Source of the DNA: CAMDHY01 sp046156265
GTDB lineage: Bacteria; Pseudomonadota; Alphaproteobacteria; Rhizobiales; Segnochrobactraceae
Direction of reading: 5' to 3'
Assembly (NCBI RefSeq): GCF_046156265.1
Contig: NZ_JAWDIR010000002.1
Location: 127,813 to 191,812 of the forward strand
Length of the DNA: 64,000 nt
Below, one piece after another: positions 45,437-54,248 of the stretch. The position numbers and the translations under genes were made by a program. The notes beneath the pieces were generated by a model that worked only from the letters and a program-made list of their open reading frames with translations, ran no database searches and had not been told where the DNA came from. Position 1 is the stretch's first letter; each line of letters opens with the position of its first letter.

Positions 45437-46635
45437 GCACCGCTCTGCCGAAGACCGCCGACGTGGTCGTCGTCGGTGGCGGCATCGTCGGCGCGGCGAC
45501 GGCGCAGGCGCTCGCCCGCGCCGGGATGAAGCCGCTGGTGCTGGAGAAGGGCGCCTTCGGTGGCGCCGTCTCGGGCGCCAGCCTCGCCTGCATCTCCACC
45601 CACATGATGGACCTCGAGGAACTCAAGCTGCTCGCCTGGACGCGGGCGCGCTGGGCCGAGCTCGACGCCGAGATCGGCGGCTTCGAATACAACCGCTGCG
45701 GCCAGCTGCGCTTCATCGCCCGCGAGGCCGACATCGCCGTCGCCGAGGGCTGGATCGCCGCCGAGCGCGCCGCCGGGCTGACGCCGGAGCTCCTCGACCC
45801 CGCCGCCGTCCGCGAAATCGAGCCGGCCCTGACCGGCCCGATCCTCGCCGCCTCCTGGTCGGCGCTCGACGCCGTCGTGAACCCCTTCCTCGCCGTCCGC
45901 GCCCTGCTGGCCGATGCCCAAAGGCACGGCGCCACCGTCCGCGCCCACACGCACGTCACCGCCGTCCGCACGGACGGTGGCCGCGTCACGGGCGTCGCGA
46001 CGCCCGCCGGCACCGTCGACACGCCGCATGTGGTGCTCGCCGCCGGACCGTGGGCGGCGAAGCTCGCCGCACCGCTCGGCGTGGTGCTGCCGATGCTGCC
46101 GCGCAAGGCGCAGTGCCTCGCCACCGTGCGCGTGCCGCCGGTCATCCGCCGCGTCGTCGGCGCCTGCGAGAGCGCCGGCGGCGTCGAGGCCGGCTACACC
46201 CAGATCCAGCAGGCGCGCGAGGGCCAGGTGCTGTTCAACACCGTGCTCGCCGGCGGCACGGCGCAGGCCGGCGGCGCGGACAAGAACGATGGCACCGGAG
46301 CCGCCGCCGTGACGCCTCCCCCGGTCGTGCCGCCCGTCGACCTCGCCTTCGTGCGCGATTCCGTCGAGACGCTGCTCTGGCTATTCCCCGGCCTCGCCGA
46401 CATCGCGGTGCTGCGGTCGTGGGTGCGCTACGAGGCGGTGACGCCGGACAGCCGCTTCGTCGCCGGCCCGGCCGGTCCGGATGGCCTGTGGATCGCCGCC
46501 GGCGACAACGGCACCGGCTTCGTCCGCTCGCCGGCGATCGGTCGGCTGATCACCGACGGCATCCTCGAGCGCGATCCCCCGTTCGATACCGCGCTCTACC
46601 GCGCCGACCGCTTCGCCATGGCGGCGGCGGCATGA
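45433..46635 (+). CDS. FAD-dependent D-amino-acid/opine-type dehydrogenase subunit (HcnC-like)
   Basis: This 400-residue flavoprotein of the DAO family has the dinucleotide motif VVVVGGGIVGAATAQALARAG, a second FAD region around HVVLAAGPWAA, and the C-terminal IAAGDNGTGFVRSPAIGRLITDGIL. It is equivalent to the HcnC/OoxB/LhpB subunits that oxidise glycine, opines or D-hydroxyproline. The GTG at 45433 overlaps the previous stop; GTG at 45427 is an alternative. The two following genes, coupled by overlaps, supply the iron-sulfur and FAD/NAD subunits, so a three-subunit dehydrogenase is predicted. Substrate is unknown. Confidence 0.88.
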   Translation: MSTALPKTADVVVVGGGIVGAATAQALARAGMKPLVLEKGAFGGAVSGASLACISTHMMDLEELKLLAWTRARWAELDAEIGGFEYNRCGQLRFIAREADIAVAEGWIAAERAAGLTPELLDPAAVREIEPALTGPILAASWSALDAVVNPFLAVRALLADAQRHGATVRAHTHVTAVRTDGGRVTGVATPAGTVDTPHVVLAAGPWAAKLAAPLGVVLPMLPRKAQCLATVRVPPVIRRVVGACESAGGVEAGYTQIQQAREGQVLFNTVLAGGTAQAGGADKNDGTGAAAVTPPPVVPPVDLAFVRDSVETLLWLFPGLADIAVLRSWVRYEAVTPDSRFVAGPAGPDGLWIAAGDNGTGFVRSPAIGRLITDGILERDPPFDTALYRADRFAMAAAA

Positions 46636-46880
46636 GTGCGATCGTGATCACGGTCGATGGCGACCGGCTGGAGACCCGAGCCGGCATGACGGTGGCCGCC
46701 GCCCTGATCGCCGCCGACCGGCCGGTCCTCCGCCGCAGCCCCCGCGCCGGCACGCCACGCGGCGTCCACTGCGGCATGGGCCATTGCTTCGAGTGCCTCG
46801 TCACCATCGACGGCACCCCCGCCCGCCGCGCCTGCCTCGTCGAGGTCCGCGACGGCATGGCCGTGGAGACGGGGCGGTGA
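46632..46880 (+). CDS. Small [2Fe-2S] subunit (HcnA-like)
   Basis: This 82-residue ferredoxin-like subunit has four cysteines in GVHCGMGHCFECLV and RRACLVEV, the pattern of HcnA/OoxC-type small subunits in three-component flavin dehydrogenases. It is coupled by ATGA to the DAO-type subunit and by GTGA to the FAD/NAD subunit. It passes electrons between the flavin centres. Confidence 0.88.
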   Translation: MSAIVITVDGDRLETRAGMTVAAALIAADRPVLRRSPRAGTPRGVHCGMGHCFECLVTIDGTPARRACLVEVRDGMAVETGR

Positions 46881-48352
46881 CCGGAGCAGCTGGACCCTTA
46901 GCCGGAGAAGGATCGATCGCGCGCGATCCTGAGACGGCAGAAGATCCAGGCCCGGAGCGGGTCTGCTGTGATGTCTGCGTCGTCGGCGCCGGTGCCGCCG
47001 GCCTTTCGGCCGCCGCCGCTGCCGCGACGAGCGGCGCCCGGGTCCTCGTTCTCGACGCCTTCCCCCGCCCGGGCGGGCAGTACTACATGCAGCCGCCGGC
47101 GGGCTCTGCCGCTTCCGTCGACGGCAACCCGCAGGTCGCCGCCGGCGCCGGCCTGATCGGCGACGCCGAACGGGCCGGCGCGCGGATCCTTTCCGGCCGC
47201 GAGGTCTGGGGCGTCTTCCCCACCGAGGCGGGCTTCACGCTCCACGCCGCCGGCGACGGCGGTGCCGTCCGCGTCACCGCCCGCACCGTCATCGTCGCCA
47301 CCGGCGCCCACGACCGCGTCGTGCCCTTCCCCGGCTGGACGCTGCCCGGCGTGATGACGCCCGGCGCCGGCCAGAGGCTCGCCAAGCTCTCCGGCACGCC
47401 GCCGGGCCGCCGGACGCTGGTCGCCGGCAGCGGCGCGTTCCTGCTGCCGGTCGCGGCCTCGATCCTCAAGGCCGGCGGGCAGCTGGCGGCGGTGCTGGAG
47501 GCCGCCGACCGGCCGCTCGCCGCCGCCGCCATCGTCGCCCGTAACCCGTTGATCTGGCAGGAGTTCGCCCGCCTCGCCTGGCCGTTGATGCGGGCCCGCG
47601 TGCCCTGGTACCGCGGCGGCGTCGTCGTGGCGGCGCTCGGCGACGACCGCGTCCGCGCCGCCCGCATCGCACCGCTCGACGCCCGCGGCACGCCGGACCT
47701 GACGCGCACCTTCGAGATCGGCGATATCGACGCATTGCTCGTCGGTTACGGCTTCCGCCCGCACATCGAGCTCACCGCCGCGCTCGGCTGCGCCCACGAC
47801 TTCGACGAGGCCGCCGGCGGCTGGCACTGCCGCGTCGATCCGGCCACGGCCGCGACCACCATCGCCGGCGTCTATGCCGCTGGAGAAACAGGCGGAATCG
47901 CCGGCGCCCGGCCGGCCCGGCTGTCGGGCCGCCTCGCCGGCCTCGCCGCCGCCGAAAGCCTTGGCCTATCAGACACTTCGCGCGAACGCCGCCGCCTCGT
48001 CGAGCGCCGCCGTGCGCCGGCGGCGTTCGCCACCGCCCTCAACGCCCACTTCGCGCCGCCCGCCGGCCTCGCGGCCACGATCACCGACGACACCGTGATG
48101 TGCCGTTGCGAGGACGTCACCGCCGGCGAAATCCGCGCCGCGCTCGCCGACGGCGCCGACGACGTCTTCGGCTCTAAGCTCTGGACCCGCGCCGGCATGG
48201 GCCTCTGCCAGGGCCGCGTATGCGGCTTCGGCCTCGCCCGCCTGATCGCCGCCGAACGCGACCTCGACCCAGAGGAGGTCGGCTTCAACACCCCGCGCTT
48301 GCCGCTCCGCCCGGTGAAGCTCGAGACGATGCGGGCGGCGCTGAAGGAGTGA
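46877..48352 (+). CDS. FAD/NAD-binding subunit with C-terminal BFD-like [2Fe-2S] domain (HcnB-like)
   Basis: This 491-residue subunit has an FAD motif CVVGAGAAGLSAAAAA, a GQYYMQPP block typical of HcnB/OoxA, an NAD-like motif TLVAGSGAFLLPVAASIL and ATGAHDRVVPFPGWTLPGV. The C-terminal region has CRCEDVTAGEI and GMGLCQGRVCG, a BFD-like cluster with four cysteines. A GTG start at 46877 overlaps the previous stop. It completes the dehydrogenase trio and would hand electrons to the respiratory chain. The known homologues include cyanide synthase, opine oxidase and D-hydroxyproline dehydrogenase; catabolic neighbours favour a catabolic role. Confidence 0.88.
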   Translation: MTGAAGPLAGEGSIARDPETAEDPGPERVCCDVCVVGAGAAGLSAAAAAATSGARVLVLDAFPRPGGQYYMQPPAGSAASVDGNPQVAAGAGLIGDAERAGARILSGREVWGVFPTEAGFTLHAAGDGGAVRVTARTVIVATGAHDRVVPFPGWTLPGVMTPGAGQRLAKLSGTPPGRRTLVAGSGAFLLPVAASILKAGGQLAAVLEAADRPLAAAAIVARNPLIWQEFARLAWPLMRARVPWYRGGVVVAALGDDRVRAARIAPLDARGTPDLTRTFEIGDIDALLVGYGFRPHIELTAALGCAHDFDEAAGGWHCRVDPATAATTIAGVYAAGETGGIAGARPARLSGRLAGLAAAESLGLSDTSRERRRLVERRRAPAAFATALNAHFAPPAGLAATITDDTVMCRCEDVTAGEIRAALADGADDVFGSKLWTRAGMGLCQGRVCGFGLARLIAAERDLDPEEVGFNTPRLPLRPVKLETMRAALKE

Positions 48353-48387
48353 CGGGCGGCTTGTTGTCGCCTCCGGCCCAGCACATA

Positions 48388-48420
48388 TTCCAATCTCTCG
48401 AATGTTTCGAATGGTTGGAA
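48388..48420. promoter_or_regulatory. Probable toxin-antitoxin autoregulatory operator
   Basis: TTCCAA (48388-48393) and TTGGAA (48415-48420) are inverted around centre 48404, with inner arms TCGAA (48398-48402) and TTCGA (48406-48410) on the same centre. This nested palindrome sits right before the antitoxin start, where Phd/YefM-type antitoxins bind to repress their own operon. It includes ATG triplets at 48402 and 48411, which argues for the ATG at 48423 as true start. Confidence 0.65.
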
Positions 48421-48422
48421 AG

Positions 48423-48686
48423 ATGCGAGTCTCGTCGGCCGAGTTCCTGAAGAACTACGGCACCGTCACCGACAAGGCGCTGTCGGAGGCCGTCACCATC
48501 ACCCGCAACGGCCGCGATCGCCTCGTCCTGCTGTCGGCGGAAGAGTACGCGCGCCTGCGCCGTCGCGACCGGCGGGTGATCCCGACCGGCGGACAGAGCG
48601 AGGACGATCTCGCCCTGATCGCAAAGGCCGAAGTTCCCACCGAACACAACCACCTCGACGACGAGCTGAAAGACTGGCGCGAGTGA
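48423..48686 (+). CDS. Phd/YefM-family antitoxin
   Basis: This 87-residue protein has an N-terminal Phd/YefM DNA-binding fold (MRVSSAEFLKNYGTVTDKAL... VTITRNGRDRLVLLSAEEYARLRRRDR) and an acidic C-terminal tail (EDDLALIAKAEVPTEHNHLDDELKDW) that should wrap the toxin. The start at 48423 is chosen because the operator palindrome covers the two earlier in-frame ATGs. The stop overlaps the toxin GTG (GTGA), as expected for an antitoxin-first operon. Confidence 0.87.
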   Translation: MRVSSAEFLKNYGTVTDKALSEAVTITRNGRDRLVLLSAEEYARLRRRDRRVIPTGGQSEDDLALIAKAEVPTEHNHLDDELKDWRE

Positions 48687-49117
48687 CGCTGCCGGTCCCG
48701 GAGCCCGGACTCGTCATCCGCTACGCCTATCTTTGGGACCGCGAGGCCCGGGAAGGTCGTGACGAGGGCAGCAAGGATCGACCCCGCGCCATCGTGCTGG
48801 TCGTCGCCGACGAAGCGGGGCGACGCTGCATCCAGGTGCTGCCCGTGACGCATTCGCCGCCGCGTGCGGCAGCCGATGCCGTCGAGATCCCCGCCCAGAC
48901 GAAGGCGCGCCTCGGGCTGGACGGTGAGCGCTCCTGGGTGGTGCTGACGGAGGTCAACGAGTTCACTTGGCCCGGCCCCGACCTGCGGACGATCGGCGGG
49001 AATGCCGCAACCGTCGCCTTCGGCTTCCTCCCGCCCGGCTTCTTCCGGACCGTCCGGGACCGCTATCTCGCGTTGCAGCGACGGAACAAGACTTCACAGG
49101 TCCACCGCACCGAGTGA
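48683..49117 (+). CDS. PemK/MazF-like toxin
   Basis: This 144-residue protein has the N-terminal P-G-x-V-x-x-x-x-Y-L-W and SKDRPRAIVLVV blocks of a PemK-like family related to MazF endoribonucleases, followed by QVLPVTHSPP and a late WPGPDLRTIGG region. MazF-type toxins cut mRNA. The GTG start overlaps the antitoxin stop. The usual MazF active-site Arg/Thr are plausibly the KDRP Arg and PVTHSPP Thr. It ends three nucleotides before the convergent aldolase stop. Confidence 0.75.
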   Translation: MTLPVPEPGLVIRYAYLWDREAREGRDEGSKDRPRAIVLVVADEAGRRCIQVLPVTHSPPRAAADAVEIPAQTKARLGLDGERSWVVLTEVNEFTWPGPDLRTIGGNAATVAFGFLPPGFFRTVRDRYLALQRRNKTSQVHRTE

Positions 49118-49119
49118 CC

Positions 49120-49779
49120 TCAATGCCCCGCCGGTCGCCCCGGCTGCTGGCCGTAGGTGGTGAACCGCGCCCGCGCATCGGCCATCTGCGCCGTCGTGAG
49201 CAACCTCACCGTCCCCGCCGACCGCGCCAGCAGGTACTGCCGCGCCAGCGTTTCCAGCCGGATCGCGGCGGCCACCGCTGCGGCCATCGTGCGGCCGCGG
49301 ACGACCATGCCGTGGTTGGCGAGCAGGCAGGCGGAGCAGTCCCGCAGCGTCGCCCCCGTCGCCTTGGCGAGCTCCAGCGAGCCGAACGTGGAGTAGGGCA
49401 CCAGCGGCACCGCGTCGGCGCCGAAGGCGGCGATCGTGTAGTGGAAGGCCGGCAGCGGCTCGCCGAGGCAGGCGAGCGCGACGCAGGCGTCCGCATGGGT
49501 GTGGACGATGGCGCCGGCCCCCTCCACCAGGCGGTAGATCTCGCCGTGCAGCTGCCACTCGCTGGAGGGCGCGAAGTCGCCCGTGACAGTGCCGTCGAGC
49601 GTCACCGGCACCACCTGCCCGGGCGTGAGCTGCGGCGCGCCGATGCCGGTCGGCGTGATCAGCATGCCGGCCCGCGTGCGGACGGAGAGGTTGCCGGCCG
49701 AGCCGGTGACGTAGCCGAGCCGGTCGAGCTCGCGGTAGGCGGCGACGATCGCCGTCCTGTCGTCGGCGTGGTCGGTCAC
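49120..49779 (-). CDS. Class II aldolase/adducin family protein (OtnC-like)
   Basis: This 219-residue metal-dependent aldolase or decarboxylase has substrate-phosphate motif GSAGNLSVR, zinc ligands HTHADACVALACL and a late NHGMVVRG. Length and motifs fit the branch that includes fuculose-phosphate aldolase and 3-oxo-tetronate-4-phosphate decarboxylase (OtnC). An OtnK-type kinase is encoded at 57663 and both regions share a regulator motif, which supports the OtnC reading, but it is inference. It follows the CoA-transferase by 19 nt on the same strand, so they are probably cotranscribed. Confidence 0.82.
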   Translation of the reverse strand: MTDHADDRTAIVAAYRELDRLGYVTGSAGNLSVRTRAGMLITPTGIGAPQLTPGQVVPVTLDGTVTGDFAPSSEWQLHGEIYRLVEGAGAIVHTHADACVALACLGEPLPAFHYTIAAFGADAVPLVPYSTFGSLELAKATGATLRDCSACLLANHGMVVRGRTMAAAVAAAIRLETLARQYLLARSAGTVRLLTTAQMADARARFTTYGQQPGRPAGH

Positions 49780-49798
49780 TGGTCTTCGCTCCCGGTCT

Positions 49799-51010
49799 TC
49801 AGCGGATGATGCCGCGCGTGCGGAGATCGTCGAGGTGGGTGGCGTCGAGGGCGAGGCGCTCGGCCAGCACCTCGTCGGTGTGCTCGCCGAGACAGGGCGG
49901 GCGGCGCGACACGGCGAGGCGGACGCCGTCGAGGCGCATCGCCGGCGCGATCACCGGCACCGTGCCGGCGACCGGATGCGCCATCCGCCGCACCAGCGTC
50001 GCCTCCTCGGTGCGCGGGCTCGTCAGCGCCTCGTGCAGGCCGTTCACCTCGCCGCCGGGAATGCCGTTCGCCCGCATGGCGGCGAGCATTTCGGCGCGCT
50101 TGCGCTTGCCGATCTCGGCGCGGAGTTCCGCGACGAGCTCGACGCGGTGCTGCGCGCGGCCGAGATTGGTGGCGTAGCGCGCATCGTCGGCGAGGTCCGG
50201 CCGGTCGATGGCGGCGCGGCAGAAGGCGCGGAACTGCGGCGTCGTGCCGGCGGTGACGATCATCGCCCCGTCGGCCGCCTCGAAGGCACCGTAGGGGACG
50301 ATCGCCGGGTGGCCGTTGCCGTAGCGGGCCGGATCGCGGCCGGTGACGAGGGCGTCGAGGCCGACATAGGAGGTGACGCCGACGCCGACGTCGTAGAGCG
50401 CCACGTCGACGCGCCGGCCACGGCCGGTGCGGGTGCGCTCGAGCAGCGCCGCGAGCACGCCCTGGGCCGCCGTCATGCCGGTGACGAGGTCGACCACGGC
50501 GACGCCGATCTTGAGCGGCGGCTGCGCCTCCTCGCCGTTCATCGCCATGACGCCGGCCTCGCCCTGCACGACGAGGTCGTAGCCGAGGCGGCCTTCCTCG
50601 CTGGTGCCCTCGGCGTAGCCGGCGATCGAGACGTAGACGAGGCCGGGATTGTCGGCCGACAGGGCCGCGTAGCCGAGGCCCATCTTCTCGGCGCCGCCGG
50701 GGCGGAAGTTCTGGATGACGACGTCGGACTGTCGGGCGAGGTCACGGGCGAGGGCGAGGCCCTCGGGCACCGAGAGGTCGACGGCGATGGAGCGCTTGTT
50801 GCGGTTGGCGCAGAGATAATAGGAGGTCTCGGTCGCGCCGATGCGGATGCCCCAGTCGCGGGTGTCGTCGCCGCGGCCGGGATGCTCGAGCTTGATCACG
50901 TCGGCGCCGAGGTCGGCGAGCGCCTGGGCGCACCAGGGTCCGGCGAGCACGCGCGACAGATCGAGGATGCGCACGCCGGCGAGCGGCGCGGGAGCGGGCT
51001 CCTCGCTCAT
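49799..51010 (-). CDS. CaiB/BaiF-family CoA-transferase (class III)
   Basis: This 403-residue enzyme moves CoA between carboxylic acids. It has the N-terminal CoA motif LDLSRVLAGPWCAQALADLGADVIKLEHPGRGD (marker only, about 15-45), conserved NRNKRSIAVDL, the catalytic Asp in GYDLVVQGEAGVMAMNG and DVALYDVGVG. The ATG at 51010 follows TGAGG. An apparent longer frame upstream is rejected. The class II aldolase follows it, and a probable GntR operator lies in its divergent promoter with the aminotransferase at 51161. Acid substrates are unknown. Confidence 0.9.
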   Translation of the reverse strand: MSEEPAPAPLAGVRILDLSRVLAGPWCAQALADLGADVIKLEHPGRGDDTRDWGIRIGATETSYYLCANRNKRSIAVDLSVPEGLALARDLARQSDVVIQNFRPGGAEKMGLGYAALSADNPGLVYVSIAGYAEGTSEEGRLGYDLVVQGEAGVMAMNGEEAQPPLKIGVAVVDLVTGMTAAQGVLAALLERTRTGRGRRVDVALYDVGVGVTSYVGLDALVTGRDPARYGNGHPAIVPYGAFEAADGAMIVTAGTTPQFRAFCRAAIDRPDLADDARYATNLGRAQHRVELVAELRAEIGKRKRAEMLAAMRANGIPGGEVNGLHEALTSPRTEEATLVRRMAHPVAGTVPVIAPAMRLDGVRLAVSRRPPCLGEHTDEVLAERLALDATHLDDLRTRGIIR

Positions 51011-51074
51011 GTTGACCTCACGCCTCCCCTGCACGCTTCGGGCGGCTGCACCCTGGCACGAACCGCCGGCGGCG

Positions 51075-51113
51075 TTGACGCTGCCGCTTCGCGGCGAGAA
51101 TATAGGATATAGC
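51075..51113 (+). promoter_or_regulatory. Promoter with third copy of the shared regulator motif
   Basis: TTGACG (51075-51080) and an AT-rich -10-like GAATAT (51098-51103) at 17-bp spacing make a plausible plus-strand promoter for the aminotransferase. AATATAGGATATAGC (51099-51113) matches 12 of 15 bases of the motif found at 59036 and 61308, and overlaps the -10. The probable regulator is the GntR protein encoded at 60413. Confidence 0.5.
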
Positions 51114-51160
51114 AGATCGGGCAACCGCCCGGTTCGCCCCGTGCACGAGGACCTCGCCCC

Positions 51161-52129
51161 ATGTCGCTCGCCGCTGATGCCGATGCCGCGCTGTTTCCCG
51201 CTTTGCCCGGCACGGAGCCCGAGGGGCCGCCGGTCGACCCGCGCTTCGAGGGGGGCACGGCCTTCGTCGACGGCGAGTACGTCCCGATCCTGGAGGCGCG
51301 CATCCCGCTGATCGACCGCGGCTTCCTGCGCTCGGACGCCACCTACGACGTCTTCCACGTCTGGCGCGGCTACGCCTTCCGCCTCGAGGACCACCTCGAC
51401 CGCTTCGAGCGCAACATGGGCAAGCTGCACTTCAAGATCCCCTACGCCAAGGCGGAGATCGGCGAGATCTGCCTCGAATGCGTGCGCAAGAGCGGCCTCA
51501 CCGAGGCCTTCGTGCTGATGACGACGACGCGCGGCTTCGGCCCGCGCGGTACCCGCGACCCGCGGCTCTGCACCAACCGCTTCTATGCCTATGCGGTGCC
51601 GTTCGTGTGGATCGCCGACGAGGCGGCGCGCGGCCGCGGCTTCAACCTGCACGTCAGCAAGATCGAGCGCATCCGCCCGCAGTCGGTCGACCCGACGGTG
51701 AAGAACTTCCACTGGATCGACCTGACGATGGGCCAGATGGAGGCCTATGACGCCGGCTGCGACACCGAGGTGCTGGTCGATTCCGAAGGCCACATCACCG
51801 AGGGCCCGGGCTTCAATGTCTTCGTCGTCAAGGGCGGCAAGATCACCACCCCGGAAGGCGGCGTCTTCGACGGCATGACGCGCCGGACCGTCATCGAGAT
51901 GGCGGCCGAGCTGCAGAACCCGGTGACCGAACGCCTGGTCTCCATTGCCGAGCTTTCCGAGGCCGACGAGGTGTTCCTGTCGTCGACCGCCGGCGGCATC
52001 ATCCCGGTGACCCAGATCGACGGCAAGCCGCTGGGCGACGGCAAGCCAGGCCGTCTGACGAAGCGGATGCACGACCTCTACTGGGGCCAGAAGGCGAAGG
52101 GGTGGCTGGGGACGAAGGTTTACGGGTAG
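51161..52129 (+). CDS. Class IV (branched-chain/D-amino-acid type) aminotransferase
   Basis: This 322-residue PLP enzyme of fold type IV has IPLIDRGFLRSDATYDVFHVWRG around the cofactor-phosphate region, the Schiff-base lysine in TVKNFHWIDL, EGPGFNVFVVKGG, and SSTAGGIIPV. It converts an amino compound and an oxo-acid; it could be a branched-chain, D-amino-acid or (R)-amine aminotransferase, and the motifs do not settle which. A GAGGAC site precedes the ATG. It is divergent from the CoA-transferase across the operator region, so both are likely co-regulated. Confidence 0.88.
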   Translation: MSLAADADAALFPALPGTEPEGPPVDPRFEGGTAFVDGEYVPILEARIPLIDRGFLRSDATYDVFHVWRGYAFRLEDHLDRFERNMGKLHFKIPYAKAEIGEICLECVRKSGLTEAFVLMTTTRGFGPRGTRDPRLCTNRFYAYAVPFVWIADEAARGRGFNLHVSKIERIRPQSVDPTVKNFHWIDLTMGQMEAYDAGCDTEVLVDSEGHITEGPGFNVFVVKGGKITTPEGGVFDGMTRRTVIEMAAELQNPVTERLVSIAELSEADEVFLSSTAGGIIPVTQIDGKPLGDGKPGRLTKRMHDLYWGQKAKGWLGTKVYG

Positions 52130-52333
52130 GGGGGCGGCAGGCGCCGTAGCCGGCCAGAGGCCCCTCCGCCGATCCGGACGATTAGTGACCCGAAGATTAA
52201 TACATGCATCGAATCCAGACGCCCCGCTTGCTGGATTTCTACCAAAGCGGGTAGAAGACTGATGCCCGCGCGCCGTTCGCCGGAGACGCAAACAGCCGCG
52301 ATCGCGGGGAGCCGAGAGGTTCGCCCCCACGCC

Positions 52334-54205
52334 ATGCACAGGTGGCTTGAGATGTCGCTGCGTATTCTAGTGGCGCTGCTGATGGTGGCATCCCCGTTCG
52401 GCGCGGCCATGGCCGATAGCGGCGCGTCCGCAGGCAAGCTACCCGCCTTGCCCCACGATCTTCAGGTCGGGTCTGGCGGTATGGCACGGTCTGGAGACCA
52501 AGAGGAGCGGCCGGCGCCGCCGACAATCCGGATAAAGAAAGGCTATGCCGTCAATGGAAAGTCGGTCTATCGCGATTTGCCGATCGAGGGCACCGCAGAG
52601 CCAAAGACCGATTACGTCATGGTTACGATCGACGGCCGGCGGTCCTACTCTGCGCGAGTTCACCGCAATGGGAAGTGGGAGTATTCCGTCCCTCTGCGTC
52701 CCGGAAAGCGGACGATCACGGCCGTCGCCGTCAACCGCAAAGGCACCGAGAGCAAGCGCTCAAAGGCGCTCGAGGTGGAGATCATCCGGCCTAAAGCCAC
52801 TGTCGACATAGGTCGCCTCGACGGGCAGGACGGCACCGCCCTGTGGGTGCGCGGCTTCGACGGCGCCTGCTTCGCAGACGGTCGGCAGTTGGCGGCGACC
52901 GACCTCGATGGCGATGGCCTCGGCGATGTTCTGATCGGCGGCGCTTGGGCGGCGACATCGGGCGAGAACGGCGCAGAGCAGGCGACCCTCTTCGGAGTGA
53001 TGGGCGCCGCGACCGGATGGAAATCCAAAATCGACGTGGCGTCCCTGTCTGGCGGAACCGGCTTCCGCGTTCTCGCCGGGAAGGGAAACCTGCCGGGGTG
53101 GGCACCGGTCGCAAGCGCGGGCGACGTCAACCGAGACGGTCTCGGAGACTTTGCCATCCTCGCTGAAGGCTATCTCGCGATCGTCTACGGCCGACAGGAT
53201 GGCTTCGAATCGGCACCGAACCTCGCCAAGCTCGAGCCCCACGACGGCTTCCGTCTGTTCGGCTTCTCGCGATACAGCGGCCCCGCTCAGCCGATCGGAG
53301 AGATCGGCGACTTCAATGGCGACGGCATCGACGACGTGCTCGTGCGGGACCGTCGGACGCTGTACGTCGTCTTTGGGCAGCGCGGGCGAACGCGCGGCGA
53401 CGTCGCCCTCACCGAGCTCGGGCGAGAAGACGGCTTCAAGGTGGAACTCGCCGGGGTCTACGCAAAGGCGAGCGTCGCGGGTGGCGATCTCGATGGCGAC
53501 GGCCTCTCCGATCTGGTGGTCGGCGTCGCCGGTGTGACGGGGCCAGGCTCGATCAGTATCATCTTCGGAGAGAAGACGCCCCCGGTAACGGTCAAGCTCA
53601 TCCCCTACGCACGGGCAAAAGGCGTTCACATTCCGAGAGTATCCAAGGAGTGGGAGTGGCTATCAGTCGCCTCGGGCTTTGACTTGAATGGTGACGGCCG
53701 GAGCGACGTCGTCGCGCTCACCGACCGAGGTTCTTCCTCGATCGCGCAGAAGGGCGAAAAAGGGTTCGTTTTCTACGGCGCCCCGCGTGGCCAGTTGCGC
53801 GCGATCTCCGTCGCCGAACGCATGCCTCCCGATCTGGGGTTCCGACTGGTGGGAAATGGATCGTCATGGCTCCAGTCGGCAGCGGCGGGGGACGTCAACG
53901 GCGACCGGCTCGACGACCTCATCCTGGGGGCGGCGAACAGCGGAGAAGACGTCGGCTATGTGGTGTACGGACGGCGCGAGCGCTCGGCGGAAGCCCTCGA
54001 TCCGTCCGATCTCGACGGCGTCTACGGCTATCGTCTCACGTACGGAGCGCGGCGGCCCTCGAACGACGCGCCGGGGTGTACCGTCGCCAGCGCCGGCGAC
54101 TTCAACGGCGACGGGATCGGCGACGTTCTGGTGAGTGGCTTCAGTGAACGCCGCATCGACCAGCCCGGAGGGGCCGCCTACGTCGTATTCGGTCGCCGCG
54201 AGTAG
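52334..54205 (+). CDS. Secreted FG-GAP/integrin-repeat protein with Ig-like domain
   Basis: This 623-residue protein has a signal peptide (about 1-27, MSLRILVALLMVASPFGAAMA region). A beta-sandwich Ig-like domain (about 60-155) is followed by about seven FG-GAP repeats with calcium loops D-x-D/N-G-D-G-x-x-D (for example DLDGDGLGDVLIGG, DFNGDGIDDVLV, DLNGDGRSDVVAL, DFNGDGIGDVLVSG), which form a beta-propeller. It is probably exported and may bind a surface or partner. The start is uncertain: an in-frame ATG at 52262 gives 24 more residues before the signal. No enzymatic domain is evident. Confidence 0.82.
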   Translation: MHRWLEMSLRILVALLMVASPFGAAMADSGASAGKLPALPHDLQVGSGGMARSGDQEERPAPPTIRIKKGYAVNGKSVYRDLPIEGTAEPKTDYVMVTIDGRRSYSARVHRNGKWEYSVPLRPGKRTITAVAVNRKGTESKRSKALEVEIIRPKATVDIGRLDGQDGTALWVRGFDGACFADGRQLAATDLDGDGLGDVLIGGAWAATSGENGAEQATLFGVMGAATGWKSKIDVASLSGGTGFRVLAGKGNLPGWAPVASAGDVNRDGLGDFAILAEGYLAIVYGRQDGFESAPNLAKLEPHDGFRLFGFSRYSGPAQPIGEIGDFNGDGIDDVLVRDRRTLYVVFGQRGRTRGDVALTELGREDGFKVELAGVYAKASVAGGDLDGDGLSDLVVGVAGVTGPGSISIIFGEKTPPVTVKLIPYARAKGVHIPRVSKEWEWLSVASGFDLNGDGRSDVVALTDRGSSSIAQKGEKGFVFYGAPRGQLRAISVAERMPPDLGFRLVGNGSSWLQSAAAGDVNGDRLDDLILGAANSGEDVGYVVYGRRERSAEALDPSDLDGVYGYRLTYGARRPSNDAPGCTVASAGDFNGDGIGDVLVSGFSERRIDQPGGAAYVVFGRRE

Positions 54206-54248
54206 GCCGCCGCGAGCCAGGCCGCTGCTTGCCAGCCGGGCCGCGCGT

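Noticed and set aside
45433..48352. Hydrogen cyanide synthase HcnABC
   Set aside because: The subunit layout matches, but the same layout occurs in opine oxidase and D-hydroxyproline dehydrogenase, and the catabolic neighbours give no support for cyanide production.
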